Shown piece after piece: positions 46,601 through 58,489 of a stretch of DNA of 64,000 nt. The stretch is from Biomphalaria glabrata (Eukaryota > Mollusca > Gastropoda > Planorbidae). Every line of letters begins with the position of its first letter. The stretch's first letter is position 1. The position numbers and the translations under genes are program-made. The notes below the pieces were generated by a model that was given only the letters and a program-made list of their open reading frames with translations, did not search any database and was not told the origin of the DNA. The DNA is taken from NCBI RefSeq assembly GCF_947242115.1, contig NC_074728.1, positions 8,538,721 to 8,602,720 of the forward strand, in the 5' to 3' direction.

Positions 46601-49065
46601 TTATTCTTTTTTACTACCCGGTAGTGAAGGAAATGGGTAATGGGCTTAAGGCTATTTTTAAGTCTGATTGCTCATCAGCTTAAAGAGACTATTTGAAGTT
46701 GTGGAGGGTGGGAAATGGTGCAATGGATGGTGTTCTTGCGCTGGAGTAAAAAGAAAATGACTTTATAGTGAAAATTAAATATTAAAACATGTTTTTAGAT
46801 ATATTTTCTTTGATCTGTTCGAACCTTCCATCAACCAGAGCGAGCTTACTAACTGAGGAAAAATCCACTCGAGAAAAAGTACGCTTGGCGATACTTACCC
46901 TACACCTCTTTGACTTCCTATTTAATTTTAACTAAGCCTAGTGATACATTAAATCCAATCTATTTTTATAGAAAAAAGGATGAGGAATTCAGAGATACCA
47001 TCAGTTTTTTCATAGGTCAGACCTTTACAGTGCTATAAAAATCCAAACTTGAAAATTGCTGCCAGCGGGCTTAATGCGCTCGAACTTCGCACTTTACTCT
47101 TGTAGTAAAATTTTTGTGTGACACTAAATAAGGTAATTTATACAAAAAAATTGTTGTTTTCATGTTGTTAAATTTTGTGTGCGCATACTTTACTGTTTTA
47201 ATCAGCATACTTTAAGAGCTTTCTGGCGCTGAATCAATTAATAATTTTTAAGCCTTTCGGAATCTATAATTAAAGTTATTAAAATGAAAAATTTTTTTTT
47301 GAATTGTAGAATTCAGTTTAGTAAACAAAAAATGTTTTATGTTTATTAGCTTGTGTATTAGCTAATTTATGTTTAGTTAACATGTTTTACTTACATCTTG
47401 AAAGTAAATTGAAACATTTTTCATAAAGTAGTTTCACTTTGTAAAGCTAATATATCATTCAGAGATGTCTATTATTTGGCTATCAACATTTGTAACTGTT
47501 AACTAGATTCTGATACAAAAAAAAAAATGTATTCTTCTGTTTAGTTGACAATGACTTTGATGCTGACATTTAAACTTATTTAGTCCAGAGAAAATCTGTT
47601 TGGAGTCCTGCACAGAGTAGGGGGGAATGCTGGCATTTATGGAAAGACTAATGACCCAGAGCTGGATAGCATTCAGGGTCATGAGAGTCACTCATCTATC
47701 TTTCTGCCAAAGGGGGTACGGCTGTAAAGCAAAAAAAAACACACACAAAGTTAGGCAAGGTCCGTTTATTGTTTTCATTTCATTCACACCCTGCTCAACA
47801 TCTCCTTTACTCTTTTAAAGCTTCGCTGTGCTCGCATTTCTAGAATCTGTGCATGAGGGGGGATAATAGAGCGAGAACCCTTGGGCCCAATAATTGGAGG
47901 CCACACTTGGAGCAGTGAATGCTCCCTTATCAAGGAGATTGGCTTTTATTATATTGAACTTGTATTGAAGCTTTAAATACAGGGAAATTAGTACAAAAGG
48001 CAGCATTCCTCTCTAATCTGTTGCAGTGTAGTTAGGAAAATTTTAAAAATAATTTTATAAGTTCACACATGGCTTTATTTCTAACACATCAAATTATGAA
48101 GATTCCTATTTAAAACTGATCAAATTATATTTCCCAAGAATTTAATTTAAAAACAAAAAACCCACATCTTTTTTTAAAAAGAACATTTCAAAGTAATATC
48201 TCGCTATGTTATCCACCTGGAATAAGTGATTGAAAATCTAACATCTTCTTTTATTCTGTCTCAAATAATTTTGGCTTTAAAACTAATAACATGGTGCAAT
48301 ACAATTGGGTCTTCTATTTTTGTCCAACCAGGACCAGGACCTTAACACTTCTTTTTATCATTCCTTTTATTGACCCCTGACCTTTTTCATTCTGGCTGCA
48401 TGGTACTTCTGCACATTACCATTCATTACCTACTTCTGCTAGTTATGCATTTCATCCCAACCTATATTATATCAAATGTCAATACTAAATAGTTTCTATA
48501 TAATTACAGAGTAGTCAGTAGATATGAGTCTATTTATTTTTGGTTTTAATAATAATTTGATGTTATCATGACATTGAAACATATTTAAAAAATTATGACT
48601 AATGTTGTTTTTTTTCTTGAAGTCATTTTTATTTTACATCTTTTATTACTAAACCTTTTTTGAACTAGAAAATTCATGATTAAAAACTATGGTACTGTTA
48701 AAAAAAACTTTAAAAAAAAAATTTACTCTCTGTATTGTCATAATGCACAGAATTTTCTAGAAAAGAATGTAGATAAATATTTTATCTTATTTATCAAAGG
48801 TTCAGTAAGAATGCTACAACAGTTTCAGCATGAAAAAAAAAGCTAATTCCATGCTTTGCCTTTTTGACATATAAAAAAAGTGTTAACAATGTTTAAATAG
48901 AGATTTCTGTTTTATTGACATTTTTTTATTTTGTCCATTTTACAGGCTGGCATTTCTGCTGCTCCTGCCCGAGCTGTTTCGGCTGTGAAAGAGATGAACA
49001 TTCCTCAGAAAATCAAAGACATCAAGTTACCTGATCTACCAAGTCTTGGAAATTTGAAATTTTAG
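43603..49065 (+). CDS. AP3S2: AP-3 adaptor complex sigma subunit, complete, 6 exons
   Basis: The small sigma chain of the heterotetrameric AP-3 coat, which sorts cargo from endosomes to lysosomes and lysosome-related organelles. Exons: 43603-43671, 44782-44873, 45204-45315, 45502-45573, 46017-46124, 48946-49065. All borders are GT/AG and all phases join, giving 190 codons (human AP3S1 193). It starts MIKAILVFNNHGKPRLSKFY and continues IIRETFHLVSKRDDSVCNFL, LIGGSDYKLIYRHYATLYFV, DSSESELGILDLIQVFVETL and VMGGMVLETNMTEI, ending KDIKLPDLPSLGNLKF. Residues 1 to about 145 form the longin-like sigma fold that contacts the delta subunit. Vertebrates have two paralogues; the symbol is by common usage and one invertebrate gene covers both. 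Confidence 0.96.
44876..45030 (+). repeat. Degenerate short tandem repeat
   Basis: GTCAGATTAGCACTTAAT, TTTGACTAAATGA and related words alternate about four times directly after the AP3S exon 2 donor. Confidence 0.6.
46389..47100. mobile_element. Unclassified TIR element (712 bp) in AP3S intron 5
   Basis: Left end AGAGTAAAGTGCGAAGTTTG plus AGC; right end the reverse complement AGAGTAAAGTGCGAAGTTCG plus AGC, with one mismatch in 23. I see no transposase frame and no clear target duplication. The interior has a small palindrome, TACTACCCGGTAGT. Probably a non-autonomous DNA transposon of unknown superfamily. Confidence 0.65.
47584..47715 (+). other. Candidate phase-neutral cassette exon in AP3S intron 5
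   Basis: This is 132 bp (44 codons) between TTATTTAG and GGGG|GTACGG, open in exactly the phase 0 joined by exons 5 and 6. It reads SRENLFGVLHRVGGNAGIYG, then KTNDPELDSIQGHESHSSIF and LPKG. Its base composition is coding-like beside a very A+T-rich intron. Inclusion would insert 44 residues before AGISAAPARAV in the C-terminal tail. The acceptor pyrimidine tract is weak. It may be an alternative exon or a captured fragment. Confidence 0.35.
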
Positions 49066-49304
49066 CACTGTCTTTGTTTATTTAATAGATCAATTTAAAG
49101 ATAAAGAAATTGTGAACATCTGTTCCACCTTGTCATCGTGTCTAAAACATTGAGTTGATGTATGTAAAGAATTTGTTTGTATAGTAAAGTTAATAATGTA
49201 GGTCACCATTCTAACACATGCTCAAGAAATGATGTACCCCACCCCCCTTACTTTGGGTGATTATTTTGTTGGAATGCATTTCTATGAGCACAATAAGAGT
49301 CCCA

Positions 49305-49310
49305 ATAAAC
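49305..49310 (+). terminator. Poly(A) signal of AP3S
   Basis: AATAAA lies 240 bases after the stop, followed by TGTTAGTTATTGTGATGCTG and a T run, a typical downstream element. Confidence 0.65.
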
Positions 49311-49399
49311 TGTTAGTTATTGTGATGCTGTTTTTTTTTTTTTTTTTTGTATGAGTAGTAAAAAAAAAGTGAATTTCTGTTTACTGATGATTCTGTATC

Positions 49400-50015
49400 G
49401 TGTATAGTTATGACTTCAACATTACATTGAAAATATTTATGCCGTCTCATCTTTCATTGGTTGCATAGCTAAACAGACGTTCATCTTTCATAATGACATG
49501 TTGTTCATTAATACATTTTTAAGTTCATTTTATTTTTCATTTCATTTGTTTTTGCATAGATATTTCTAAAAAGAGATTTTCAGAATTATTTTCTTTTATG
49601 ATGGTCAATTTGCGTGAGATATCTGCTGATGTGAGAAAGTTGTTAGAATGAATGCATTGGGCAAGTCTAGGGGATTGACTTGTACCCTCTGTAGTTTGGG
49701 ACTGTGCACTAGTATTAGCACTCGGGGAGGTGCTAGCATTTAAAAGTATGTGATAGTATGCATTTCTGAGTGACTGCATCAACAATTATTGTAATTACTT
49801 TTATTTTTTTTTTGTATGGAAATTGTTTGGTGAAAGATAATATTAAATTAGATTTTTTTAAGGTAAAAAATGTGTTTACTTTTTGTGTTGTATGTGTTAT
49901 AAGATTGTCATCAACCTTGGGCCGGATAACTTTATTTCCAGAACAAGGTAATAGGTTAAGTGATTAATCACTTCTTGCTGGCTAGGTCATAAGTCACATA
50001 CATTCCCATATCTTT
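49400..50015. other. No gene supported
   Basis: An 82-codon minus frame (49785-49537) includes a Ser/Thr-rich part, TSPSANTSAQSQTTEGTSQS, but has no neighbouring exon, splice context or family match. It may be a repeat or chance. Confidence 0.35.
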
Positions 50016-50017
50016 CT

Positions 50018-50285
50018 GACATTTAAGTATCATGTGTGACCACCTTGTCCTAAAGAACCTTCTCCCATTTAAGTATCATGGGTGACCACCTTGTCCTAAA
50101 AAACCTTCCCTCATTTAAGTATCATGGGTGACCACCTTGTCCTAAAGAATCCCATTTAAGTATCATGTGTGACCACCTTGTCCTAAAAAACCTTCCCCCA
50201 TTTAAGTATCATGTGTGACCACCTTGTCCTAAAAAACCTTCCCTCATTTAAGTATCATGGGTGACCACCTTGTTCTAAAGAATCG
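50018..50285 (+). repeat. About 46-bp minisatellite, six copies
   Basis: The unit is CATTTAAGTATCATGGGTGA, CCACCTTGTCCTAAA and RAACCTTCCC. One copy is shorter. GGGTGACC and GTGTGACC variants alternate between copies. Confidence 0.9.
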
Positions 50286-51094
50286 TCTCCCATTTCCTTT
50301 TTATTTCAACATACAATGTCACTGAAATCATACTCTGTTCTAGCAGTTATCTCATTAATAAGAATCTTAAAGGTATAGAGGAAATAGCCACATTCTATTT
50401 TTCATTCAAATGTTAACACATCAGTGTTAGGCATTCATACTGTCTTGAGTGTTGAACCTTGATGCCAAGCATCCATCAATCATTTCTCTACTTTAGGCTA
50501 AGATGAAAATGATGTATCTACACTGCTGTGCCTTGTAGATGAAATAAAAAGCTAATAGAAACAATTAGGCACTAGCCAAGACAGAAACGTGTACTGCAGT
50601 GACTTTCATTGCTGGGCATTCATTTCAAAAGTTGGAGGGGGTGGTGGTGGTGATATGTCAATTTTGTTTTCTTTTGTTTACACCAACCAAACTGAAATTT
50701 AGTTCATACTAAAGTATGGTAATTAGTTGACTAGTCTTCATTTAGTCCATACTGAGATATGGTAATTAGTTGACTATCTAGCTTTTGAAGGAAGGTCTGT
50801 TATTTATAAGATTAGACATTTTTTAAAGGAAATGTCAACACGAGATATAAAGACTCAAGAACTCCCCCGAGAAATGCAGAATCAACACCCATGATTGGGA
50901 AATACCTAGCCCATGATCACTAGAGCCTTTTAGAGCCAGTATTTCAAGCTACGAGACAAAGAGAACAGCTATCAGCAAAGAAAAGTTGAGCCATAGCAGA
51001 CAATACTGTAATGAAATTAATCTACCTGGGGCTTGAATGCAACCGGCTTTTCAAAGAGGCAATCAGACCTTAGCCACGTCTTCGCGTTCATAAG

Positions 51095-51200
51095 AATTCA
51101 CCTTCACCTATCCCTTAGTCACTTGAACCTTTGGGGAACTACATATGATCTGTTGAGCGTCTTTCTCCATTCCTTTCTGTCTTTTGCCTTGGATAAAATC
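51095..51200 (-). mobile_element. LINE RT C-terminal fragment
   Basis: The minus strand reads SLTEILSKAKDRKEWRKTLN then RSYVVPQRFK and a stop, the KDRKxWRxxVxRS end common in LINE RT proteins. The fragment at 11015-11120 is related at DNA level. Confidence 0.6.
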
Positions 51201-51784
51201 TCTGTCAATGACAAGCCCGTACATTCTTTTGTCTTTCCCTCGCTTTCTCTTCTGCCTGTTCTTCTTAACTCTTTCTCTCCGTAATACATTTTTCTAGTTC
51301 CGATAGTACCATTCGTTTTGCTCATTTGTATGTCACCATCCTGTTATGATTAAACTTCAATAACTTTTTTGTTTGTTATCAGAAAATGTTGTAGTTGGTA
51401 TTGAATTATTGGAGAATGCATGCTCTTTTTACACAACACAACTTAAAGTTTATAAATCCTAAAACCAATTTAGTTTAATGGAAGTCAAATCAACGTTGGC
51501 ATCGTCAAATAGAGGAGAAAGAGTTAAGCCTCAAACTGAAGGAGCAATATAAATAAATATTATATAGGACAAAATTAACATTACTGAAAAACAGAGAACA
51601 CAATAAAATATCTTTTTTTTTTTCAAATTCTCTTTTATTCGTCCATTTTATTGACTGGAAATACTCAGAACAGAATTATTCAGTTTCATAATGTCCTACA
51701 CACACAGATGAAAGTATCGTGATAAGTTGATCAGAAAATCAAATAGATCAGATATTTACAGCAACATGATGTGGCATCGGTTGG

Positions 51785-52015
51785 TCTAGTTTCTAGCTCA
51801 CAGTAACACTTCTAACACTAAAATATCACTACTAAAATAGCAGCTCACAGTAAAATATCACTTCAAACACAGAAACGCACAGTCAAAAATCACTTTGAAC
51901 ACAGAAAACAGCACTTCAAACAGTAACACACAGTAAAGCATAATTTCTAACACAATAAAACATCTATTTGAACGCAGTAAGACATCACTTTATTTGAACA
52001 CAATAACACACTGGG
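51785..52015 (+). repeat. Degenerate tandem repeat
   Basis: CACAGTAAAATATCACTTC, AACACAGAAA and AACACAGTAA recur with changes about six or seven times. Confidence 0.6.
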
Positions 52016-52730
52016 GAAATAATTATATACAATTGATTTCAATAGAATGTCTTAGCTTTTGATGGGGTAACATTTTATTTGGTGTCAGGAAGTGGTTTTA
52101 GATGCTTAAAGCCAAAATGTGTATTTTGAAACAAACAAAAAAAAAAAAACGGTTTTGCTAAGCTAATATTTGAAAGGGTTATTTGAAGAGAGTTAAAATG
52201 TTTCACACAGCATCCGCTTGCTCTAAATTCCAGAATACTTTAAAACCTTATTTGTTACAAATGGCAGGATGCAAGTAAAGATCTAACAACAGAATCAATA
52301 GAGTCATTATGATTCTTTTTTATTTTACCGTATTACACGTATGCTCCTCCCGTTACATTCTCTGTAATTATGTATATCTTATATTGTCAACTTTATAGTT
52401 AAAAAATAGTTTACAAATGTGATGAATATCAGAAAGTAACAAGTTATAGGCTACATTGCTTTGTAATTGATTGATACGCAAATATTCTATTTCTTCCTCA
52501 ACACATCTCCAAAGTTTGTTTGTCACATCATCTCATGTCTTCCAATGAAACGTCTTGCAAAATGCTAATACAGACTTCTGGTTACAAGATCTGGGTTTAA
52601 GTCTAGTAAACATTGGGCCAAGCTTTCGCCATTGGGGTTAGTTGTTTTACCCATCTGCGTTGCTAATTTGTTTTAGCAGCATTTAACATATATCAAACAT
52701 CTACTAGCAATGGTAATGTGTTATGAGCTA
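52016..52730. other. No gene recognised
   Basis: A+T-rich intergenic sequence with no supported frame. Confidence 0.4.
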
Positions 52731-52734
52731 GATT

Positions 52735-53160
52735 TTGTCAGGTATCTCGAACAAGGGAAAGAAACTTTACTTGACAAATAAGGTTGTATAATTTGAATTA
52801 TTTCTCTTTATTGTTTGTAGGCAGAAAAGTTTGTAAATAACTATAAAACCTATTTTCATGAGTAGGTCCCTGAAAAAGTGGTTATCATATTGGCTTGAGG
52901 AGGCCTTAGTCCTCGAGTTCAGGTCGCTCACTTTTTTTTTTATTAATAGGCCTACATTTAAAAAGCGACCACCCAGATACCCCATTTCTTCTGATAGGGC
53001 CATAGCGTATTGAAAGCTAAAAGCATGAAATTGCGCTAAACAAAAACAATTGGTAAAAAAATTTCTAATCGCACAGACTTAGTCTAGATCTATTATAAAA
53101 ATTTAATTACATTACTGATCCAAACTAATTGATACAACTACTCTTAATATAAGCTTTTTT
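52735..53160 (+). repeat. Composite repeat lacking its first block
   Basis: It begins at GTATCTCGAACAAGGGAAAG, then the tRNA-like part (AAAAAGTGGTTATCATATTG, CTCGAGTTCAGG), AAGCGACCACCCAGATACCC, AAGCTAAAAGCATGAAATTG and the tail CTGATCCAAACTAATTGATA. Confidence 0.7.
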
Positions 53161-53227
53161 ATTAAAGCATTTTATCGTATTTTGCTTGTTATATAGATAT
53201 AATCAATGGGCACATCTAATAATTGCA

Positions 53228-53282
53228 GGTGTCAGCGGGCCGCATAAAACACTCCGGCGGGTAGTATTTTGCCCACCCCTGC
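53228..53282 (-). mobile_element. hAT terminal fragment, same family as 884-2196
   Basis: GCGGGCCGCATAAAACA and TATTTTGCCCACCCCTG are the reverse complement of the left end of the 884-2196 element. No partner end was found. Confidence 0.7.
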
Positions 53283-54530
53283 TATAATGTCTAATGTTAT
53301 TAGGCAGTAATTGGACTTGCGTGTATTTTTGTATCAACAGCGATGACAGATGACAGATCGCTTTTCTTTGGTGCATTAGATTTGTTGAAATCATATTCAG
53401 CCTTATCAACTCACTTGTTACCGAGTTTCGTGTGGTGATCTGGTTTAGAGTTATAGTAATCTGTGTTTTGCTATATCCAAAGAAAAGTGAAAGTTACCTT
53501 ACAGAAAACATTCGTCAAACATACAATTCGAGACATGCAGCTCAACAAACGTTTGGTGAGAAGAAAACATTATCAAGTATACATAACTTTAAATAGACGA
53601 ACTTCAAAACAGCATTTTAATCAAACTCTAACTTAGGCTACTACTAGTTAGAAAGATCTTAATGCAATTAGAATGAACATCCGCGCAAGGCGAACATAAT
53701 TATAATCATCGCGAACAATGCACATTGGCATCCAGATCATTCGAAGCCACCCTACTATCACCTACCCTTTCAAATTAACCGGATTCCACTGTTGGCACTG
53801 TGCCGTGACAATAAATGTATTATAACATGGATACAGGTTTAGAACAGTACAATATCAGCGCAATATTGAGTTATCACGCAATATAATAATTGACTATCAC
53901 GTCAACAAATACACTGGTATTAATATCTTTTTATACACAACAGTGTATTGACATTAATTTATAGAATACATTGTACTGATCTTAACAATTAATTAACGCA
54001 TAACTGTACATCCACATTTACAAACAATTTATAAAATAATTAATTGGGCCGAAACTGGTCCTCGACAACATAACAGAGAAATATTATCACAAACACTAAA
54101 CAATCGTTATGTGGATCCGAAGAGTTAAAGAAATAATTAGTCAAAGACACAAATTTCTATTGCTTTTTTTATTTACAAAAAAAAAAAAAAATCGAACTTG
54201 CTTATTGCGGTTCTATCTAAACATCTTACAAATCACTTATTGCTTCCAATATTGTGCCCAGGTCACGTGTTTGGTAACAAGAAAAAAGAAAAAGATGAAA
54301 AAATGAATGAAAGTTATTCCTTCTAACTTGAACCTACTCTTCCAACTTCCAATCGTCTAAAGTACAGAACATACTGTAGGGAAAAAAAGTAATTTCCGGT
54401 ACGTAGAACGATCTCACTTCCGCCCAAAAATAAAAGTTAAAAACGCGACACTTTTTACTACCATGCGGTGTGCTTAGAGAATAATGCAAACATTTATTCA
54501 ACAACCACATTATGCAGAAGCTATCTTACC
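53283..54530. other. No gene recognised
   Basis: No supported frame. Two short GC-richer motifs, TTTCCGGTACG (54394) and CACTTCCGCCC (54415), could be ETS-type sites but stand alone. Confidence 0.4.
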
Positions 54531-54534
54531 TTTA

Positions 54535-54580
54535 ATATTACAGACGTTACTTCTAAAGGGCAGATGATTACGTCATATGT
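54535..54580 (-). repeat. LINE tail fragment
   Basis: TATTACAGACGTTACTTC and AGATGATTACGTC match the end of the LINE piece at 8210-8400. Confidence 0.5.
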
Positions 54581-54839
54581 GACAGTGGTATGGAAATAAT
54601 GGAAAGTTCCATAATTAAATATATTAAACGTGTAAACCCCCCCCCCCCCCAAAAAAAAAATTATTTCAAGGTAGGAAATACATTGAAATTAAGGCAATCT
54701 AAACAAAATGCTACCAGGACTGGGGAAGGATTTCACTCTATGGTTCCATATAGATTTGGATCCATTGGCTAGAGCACTGTCAACTGACTCAGAAATGATA
54801 CATTAGATGGAGGTAACGGTACTGGAAAATTACTTCTGA

Positions 54840-55190
54840 AACTATTCAGTATTTCATTATTCACTAGAAGCACTAGAACTAGCTGCTACCATGCTAGCAA
54901 ATAATCCAAGTACCCCACACAGTCAGATTGTCTTTCTAACCGATGCGAAAACAACCCTCCAAAGCTTGGAAAACTCTGATTCCTCTTATATATCTGACCA
55001 TGTGGAGTGTCACCAGAGAATGCTGACCACGTCGTTCAAAACTGCTCTCTTTACCAAGAAGCCCGTACACGACACTGGCCCCAAAACACCCTAACAGAAA
55101 GAAAACTATATGGAGAGCTCCCTGATTTGGAAACCCATGCGCAGTTCATCCCATATATTGGTTTAGTCATCTGAAAGCTCCAACATAAAC
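54840..55190 (+). mobile_element. LINE fragment with RNase H-like region (I-superfamily type)
   Basis: The plus strand reads LEALELAATMLANNPSTPHS then QIVFLTDAKTTLQSLENSD. This fits the helix and IVFLTDSxSALxAL strand of LINE RNase H domains. Frame breaks follow, and the copy ends near 55190 in a GAAGAAGAAG run. RT and endonuclease parts are absent. Confidence 0.6.
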
Positions 55191-55199
55191 ATGAGAACG

Positions 55200-55670
55200 A
55201 AGAAGAAGAAGAAGATTATTCACAAAACACTTCTGATAGAATACAATGTATATTGTTACGGAACACTAATTCGTACAGACTAGTGGCAATACTGTTATGT
55301 ATTGTAATAACTTAAGTGAGGCAACTCAACGAGGACATAGACGTTTATTTACATAGAGACATGACAAACACAAAGGGGCATCTGCCTTGAGCATAGCTTC
55401 TCCATATTGGCTCTCTACTTGGGCGGAAATCGTTAGTCTCAACATGTCAACATCCTGTTCTAGTTTGGTTACTAGAAGTGCGCATCTCTGCACTAGCCTA
55501 GATGGTGGTGCGCATGGCAAAGTCATATCAGTATGTTAGATTGCTGAATGTAAAAGATTGCTATGTATTCAAAGCTCTGGATTCTATCAACATTTACAAC
55601 CTGATAGATTAGACCTCACGCACACAGCTAACCCAAATTACTCTCTAAACAGAAATAGTGAAATGCAGAA
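55200..55670. other. No gene recognised
   Basis: Mixed composition, no host exon seen. The part at 55290-55530 is less A+T-rich than the surroundings and may be part of an element I cannot classify. Confidence 0.35.
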
Positions 55671-55672
55671 GT

Positions 55673-55925
55673 CAGGGCCGGCCTTAGGCTGATTTGAACA
55701 ATTGCTTCAATTAAACCCCGCTTGTGGCAGGTGGCCCCGGAAATTTAATTAAACCAATGGCGCCTATTGAAATTGAGTTGTTACTTATGCATGTTGTATA
55801 ACAAATGTTGGTATAATGATTTAATTAATAGTAATAGTTGTTATTGAACATTTTTAAAAAAATTAGAAGAGGGGCCTCGCAAGCATCCATTCAATTGGGC
55901 CCCGTAATTCGTAAGGCCGGCCCTG
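55673..55925. mobile_element. Short hAT-type element with 8-bp target duplication
   Basis: The ends CAGGGCCGGCCTTA and TAAGGCCGGCCCTG are near-exact complements (the right end reads GTAAGGCCGGCCCTG). The duplication GCAGAAGT is perfect at 55665-55672 and 55926-55933. It is 253 bp and non-coding. Confidence 0.9.
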
Positions 55926-56159
55926 GCAGAAGTTATAAAAGATCCTATTCATTGATCTATGTTATAACAGGTCTATTGAGCAGTGATACTAGAAATAACA
56001 GGAATCATATTAATGACGATAGAAATAGCAGACGATGTATGGTGGTGATTTGTCAAAAATGTAATAGTTTCCAGCACTGAAAAGGCTAATAGGCCTGGTT
56101 TGATGATTTCTGGTTATACTACAGGTTTTAATCAATGTACGTTAGTCGTTAGATATATT

Positions 56160-56310
56160 ATAAAAGTCAAGTTCCCCTTTCAGACCTTGCGATCTAAAGG
56201 GCAGATGAGGTTAAGGTCATCTGTTTCTTTGGCCAACGGTTAACGAGCAGGGTGTCATGTGACCAGTACAACGACCAACCGCCTTTACTTTACCCATCTA
56301 ACGTCATTTA
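56160..56310 (-). repeat. SINE family A, 3' part only
   Basis: GTTCCCCTTTCAGACCTTGC, GGTTAACGAGCAGGGTGTCA and CGACCAACCGCCTTTACTTT are present; the tRNA-like head is missing. Confidence 0.75.
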
Positions 56311-56539
56311 CTCATAAAGAAAGTGCCGGGAGGACGACCCCCCCAAAAAAAAAAAAAAAAAAATCACCATAATTTCATCGGGCAAGCGTTGTCATGACAG
56401 AGAAATCAGCCAACGTTTCTCGCCACGCAGGCATGACCGTGTGGTATCAACAAGATGATCCTGCATGAGGCTGACTGTAGGTAAATATGTCACAGAGCAA
56501 TACAGGAGCCAAAAAAAAAAAAGGGAAATAATCTACTGT

Positions 56540-56745
56540 GATCCATCCCAGTGGCGTGGAGGGCTCCGGTCCGTCTCAACACATCCCTCCATTCCTATCT
56601 CTCCCTAAGGCTATCGTCTTCCCGCCCGAACCCAAGCTGTTGTAGATACGCCTCTACATCGTCAGTCCATCGCATTCGTGGTAGCCTACTTTGTAGGCCT
56701 AATAAAGGGAAAACTGTGCTTCTGGCGTCAGGCGTGTCCAGAAAA
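56540..56745 (-). mobile_element. LINE RT C-terminal fragment, third type
   Basis: The minus strand reads RMRWTDDVEAYLQQLGFGRE and DDSLRER, then a stop, then EWRDVLRRTGALHATGM. This is the WxDDVExYLxxLG end of a LINE-type polyprotein. It differs from the other two LINE tails in the window. Confidence 0.6.
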
Positions 56746-56749
56746 GACT

Positions 56750-57714
56750 AGGGTGAATGAAAATAACCCGCAACTGTAATAACTGTAACTGTATCTTGAA
56801 GGATCGTTTTTTGTTTTGTTGGAATGAATGAATGATCACCTCTCACAGTAGATTTAACAGCAACACTTTGTTTTAATGTTATCAAAGTTATGTGCAAACA
56901 TGGACACTTATTTCAGAGCCAAACATACAATAAACATGAACATTAAATAGGATATAATGCATCATTTGATCACATGTCACTGACATATATAGGCCTACAA
57001 TCACTGGGTACAACACAACATTTCATTTGGTAAAGTTATTTACGTAAATCAATTTATAGTGGATTGGAATACAATTCGTAGCATTGTTAAAAAAAACTCT
57101 ACAAGTCAAGAACGCAACACGAGCAACTATGGCACGGCACTAAGAAGCAAAGAATATTTGGTTCCTACCAGCAATGAAGAAAATATTTAGTCAAACAGCG
57201 TTAACAAGTCAACCATTGGTTGTAAGCCAACCATTTTTTAACAGTCAACCATAGTTTACATGTCAATGCATCAATAACAACATCTTGTGCTTGTTTGAAC
57301 AAATGCAATTATTTACAAAGCTAAGATAAGAATGTTTACCATTCCTCATGATAATATGTACACAAATATAATAGCAACAACAAATGTATTGCGAATCTTA
57401 ACGGTTTTAAATTTAATGATAAATAAATCAAACAAAAGCCTACCAATACAACATAAAACTCCGCCATGGCCGGTGCCAAGTCCGGATGATAAAGAAGATT
57501 GATCGGGCATGGGACTTGCGACTCCAGCCTGCAAACTCTCAATCGCTACAGACCATGGGTTTGGTTAAGATTACAGCCACTTAAAATGGGTTACAATAGA
57601 CAGATTATACATTCAGAGTCCCGGAATGTAACTTATTCCCTACAGAAAAAGTTTTAAAATCTTGTAACTTTATCCTAGTAAGTGAATAAATAAATAAACC
57701 AAAAACAACGAATA

Positions 57715-57715
<1 letters not shown>
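56750..57715. other. No gene recognised
   Basis: A+T-rich. The overlapping minus frames at 57336-57542 have no family match or splice support. Confidence 0.4.

Positions 57716-57716
<1 letters not shown>

Positions 57717-57800
<84 letters not shown>
57717..57800. repeat. (AT)n(GT)n microsatellite
   Basis: An AT run of about 72 bp followed by GTGTGTGTGTGT. Confidence 0.95.
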
Positions 57801-58489
57801 AAATAAATATACTGAAACATGCTTCTGTTCTAACATACATGAAATGTTATCTAGTCATCAGTTCATTACCATTGCGGTACTGAAGAAACAGATGCCTGTA
57901 AGTTTAACAGCCAACGAACAGAACTATGGAATGTTGGATTCATGAATGCGGTCTTAATGAGGACCTCGTTATTGGCGCTTATATCGCTTTACTGTGTTTT
58001 GCGCTGAGAACCCGGAGCACTAGCTGTGCTGCTTTTTACCCTCAAAAGTTATAATTAAGTTCGTTTGTTTTTAGCGCATGGTTTTTCTCCTGACTTAAAC
58101 ATATTAACATTTGCTTGTCAATTGAACTCTCTTTTTATTTAATTACAGCGCAACCAAATTTAAATCTAATTTAAATTTATTATTACTAAGAAAACAACAA
58201 GACTCTTTCTTACACCGCATGTATTTCCAGTCGTACACCTACGAGATCTCGCACCTCAGCTATGTCACTACGATTTCATATGACGATACTTTCTGACCAG
58301 ACATCCATTCTTACAGCAATCCTTGTAAGAGCCCTGTAGAGAACCTCAACAATACGTCGGGGCTAACATTCACTAGCAAGAGCGAGAACAAGCAAAATAG
58401 AAAAATACTTTTGAAAATGAACAGCTTATCTAAGGGAAAGAACTCCACATATTTAGCCATATCTCTGAATACTGAAGAATTAATTTTCC

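Noticed and set aside
49537-49785. 82-codon minus frame as a small gene
   Set aside because: No homology recognised, no promoter or exon partners; chance or a repeat is more likely.
50018-50285. CRISPR-like array
   Set aside because: The units are contiguous tandem repeats with no unique spacers, and the genome is animal.
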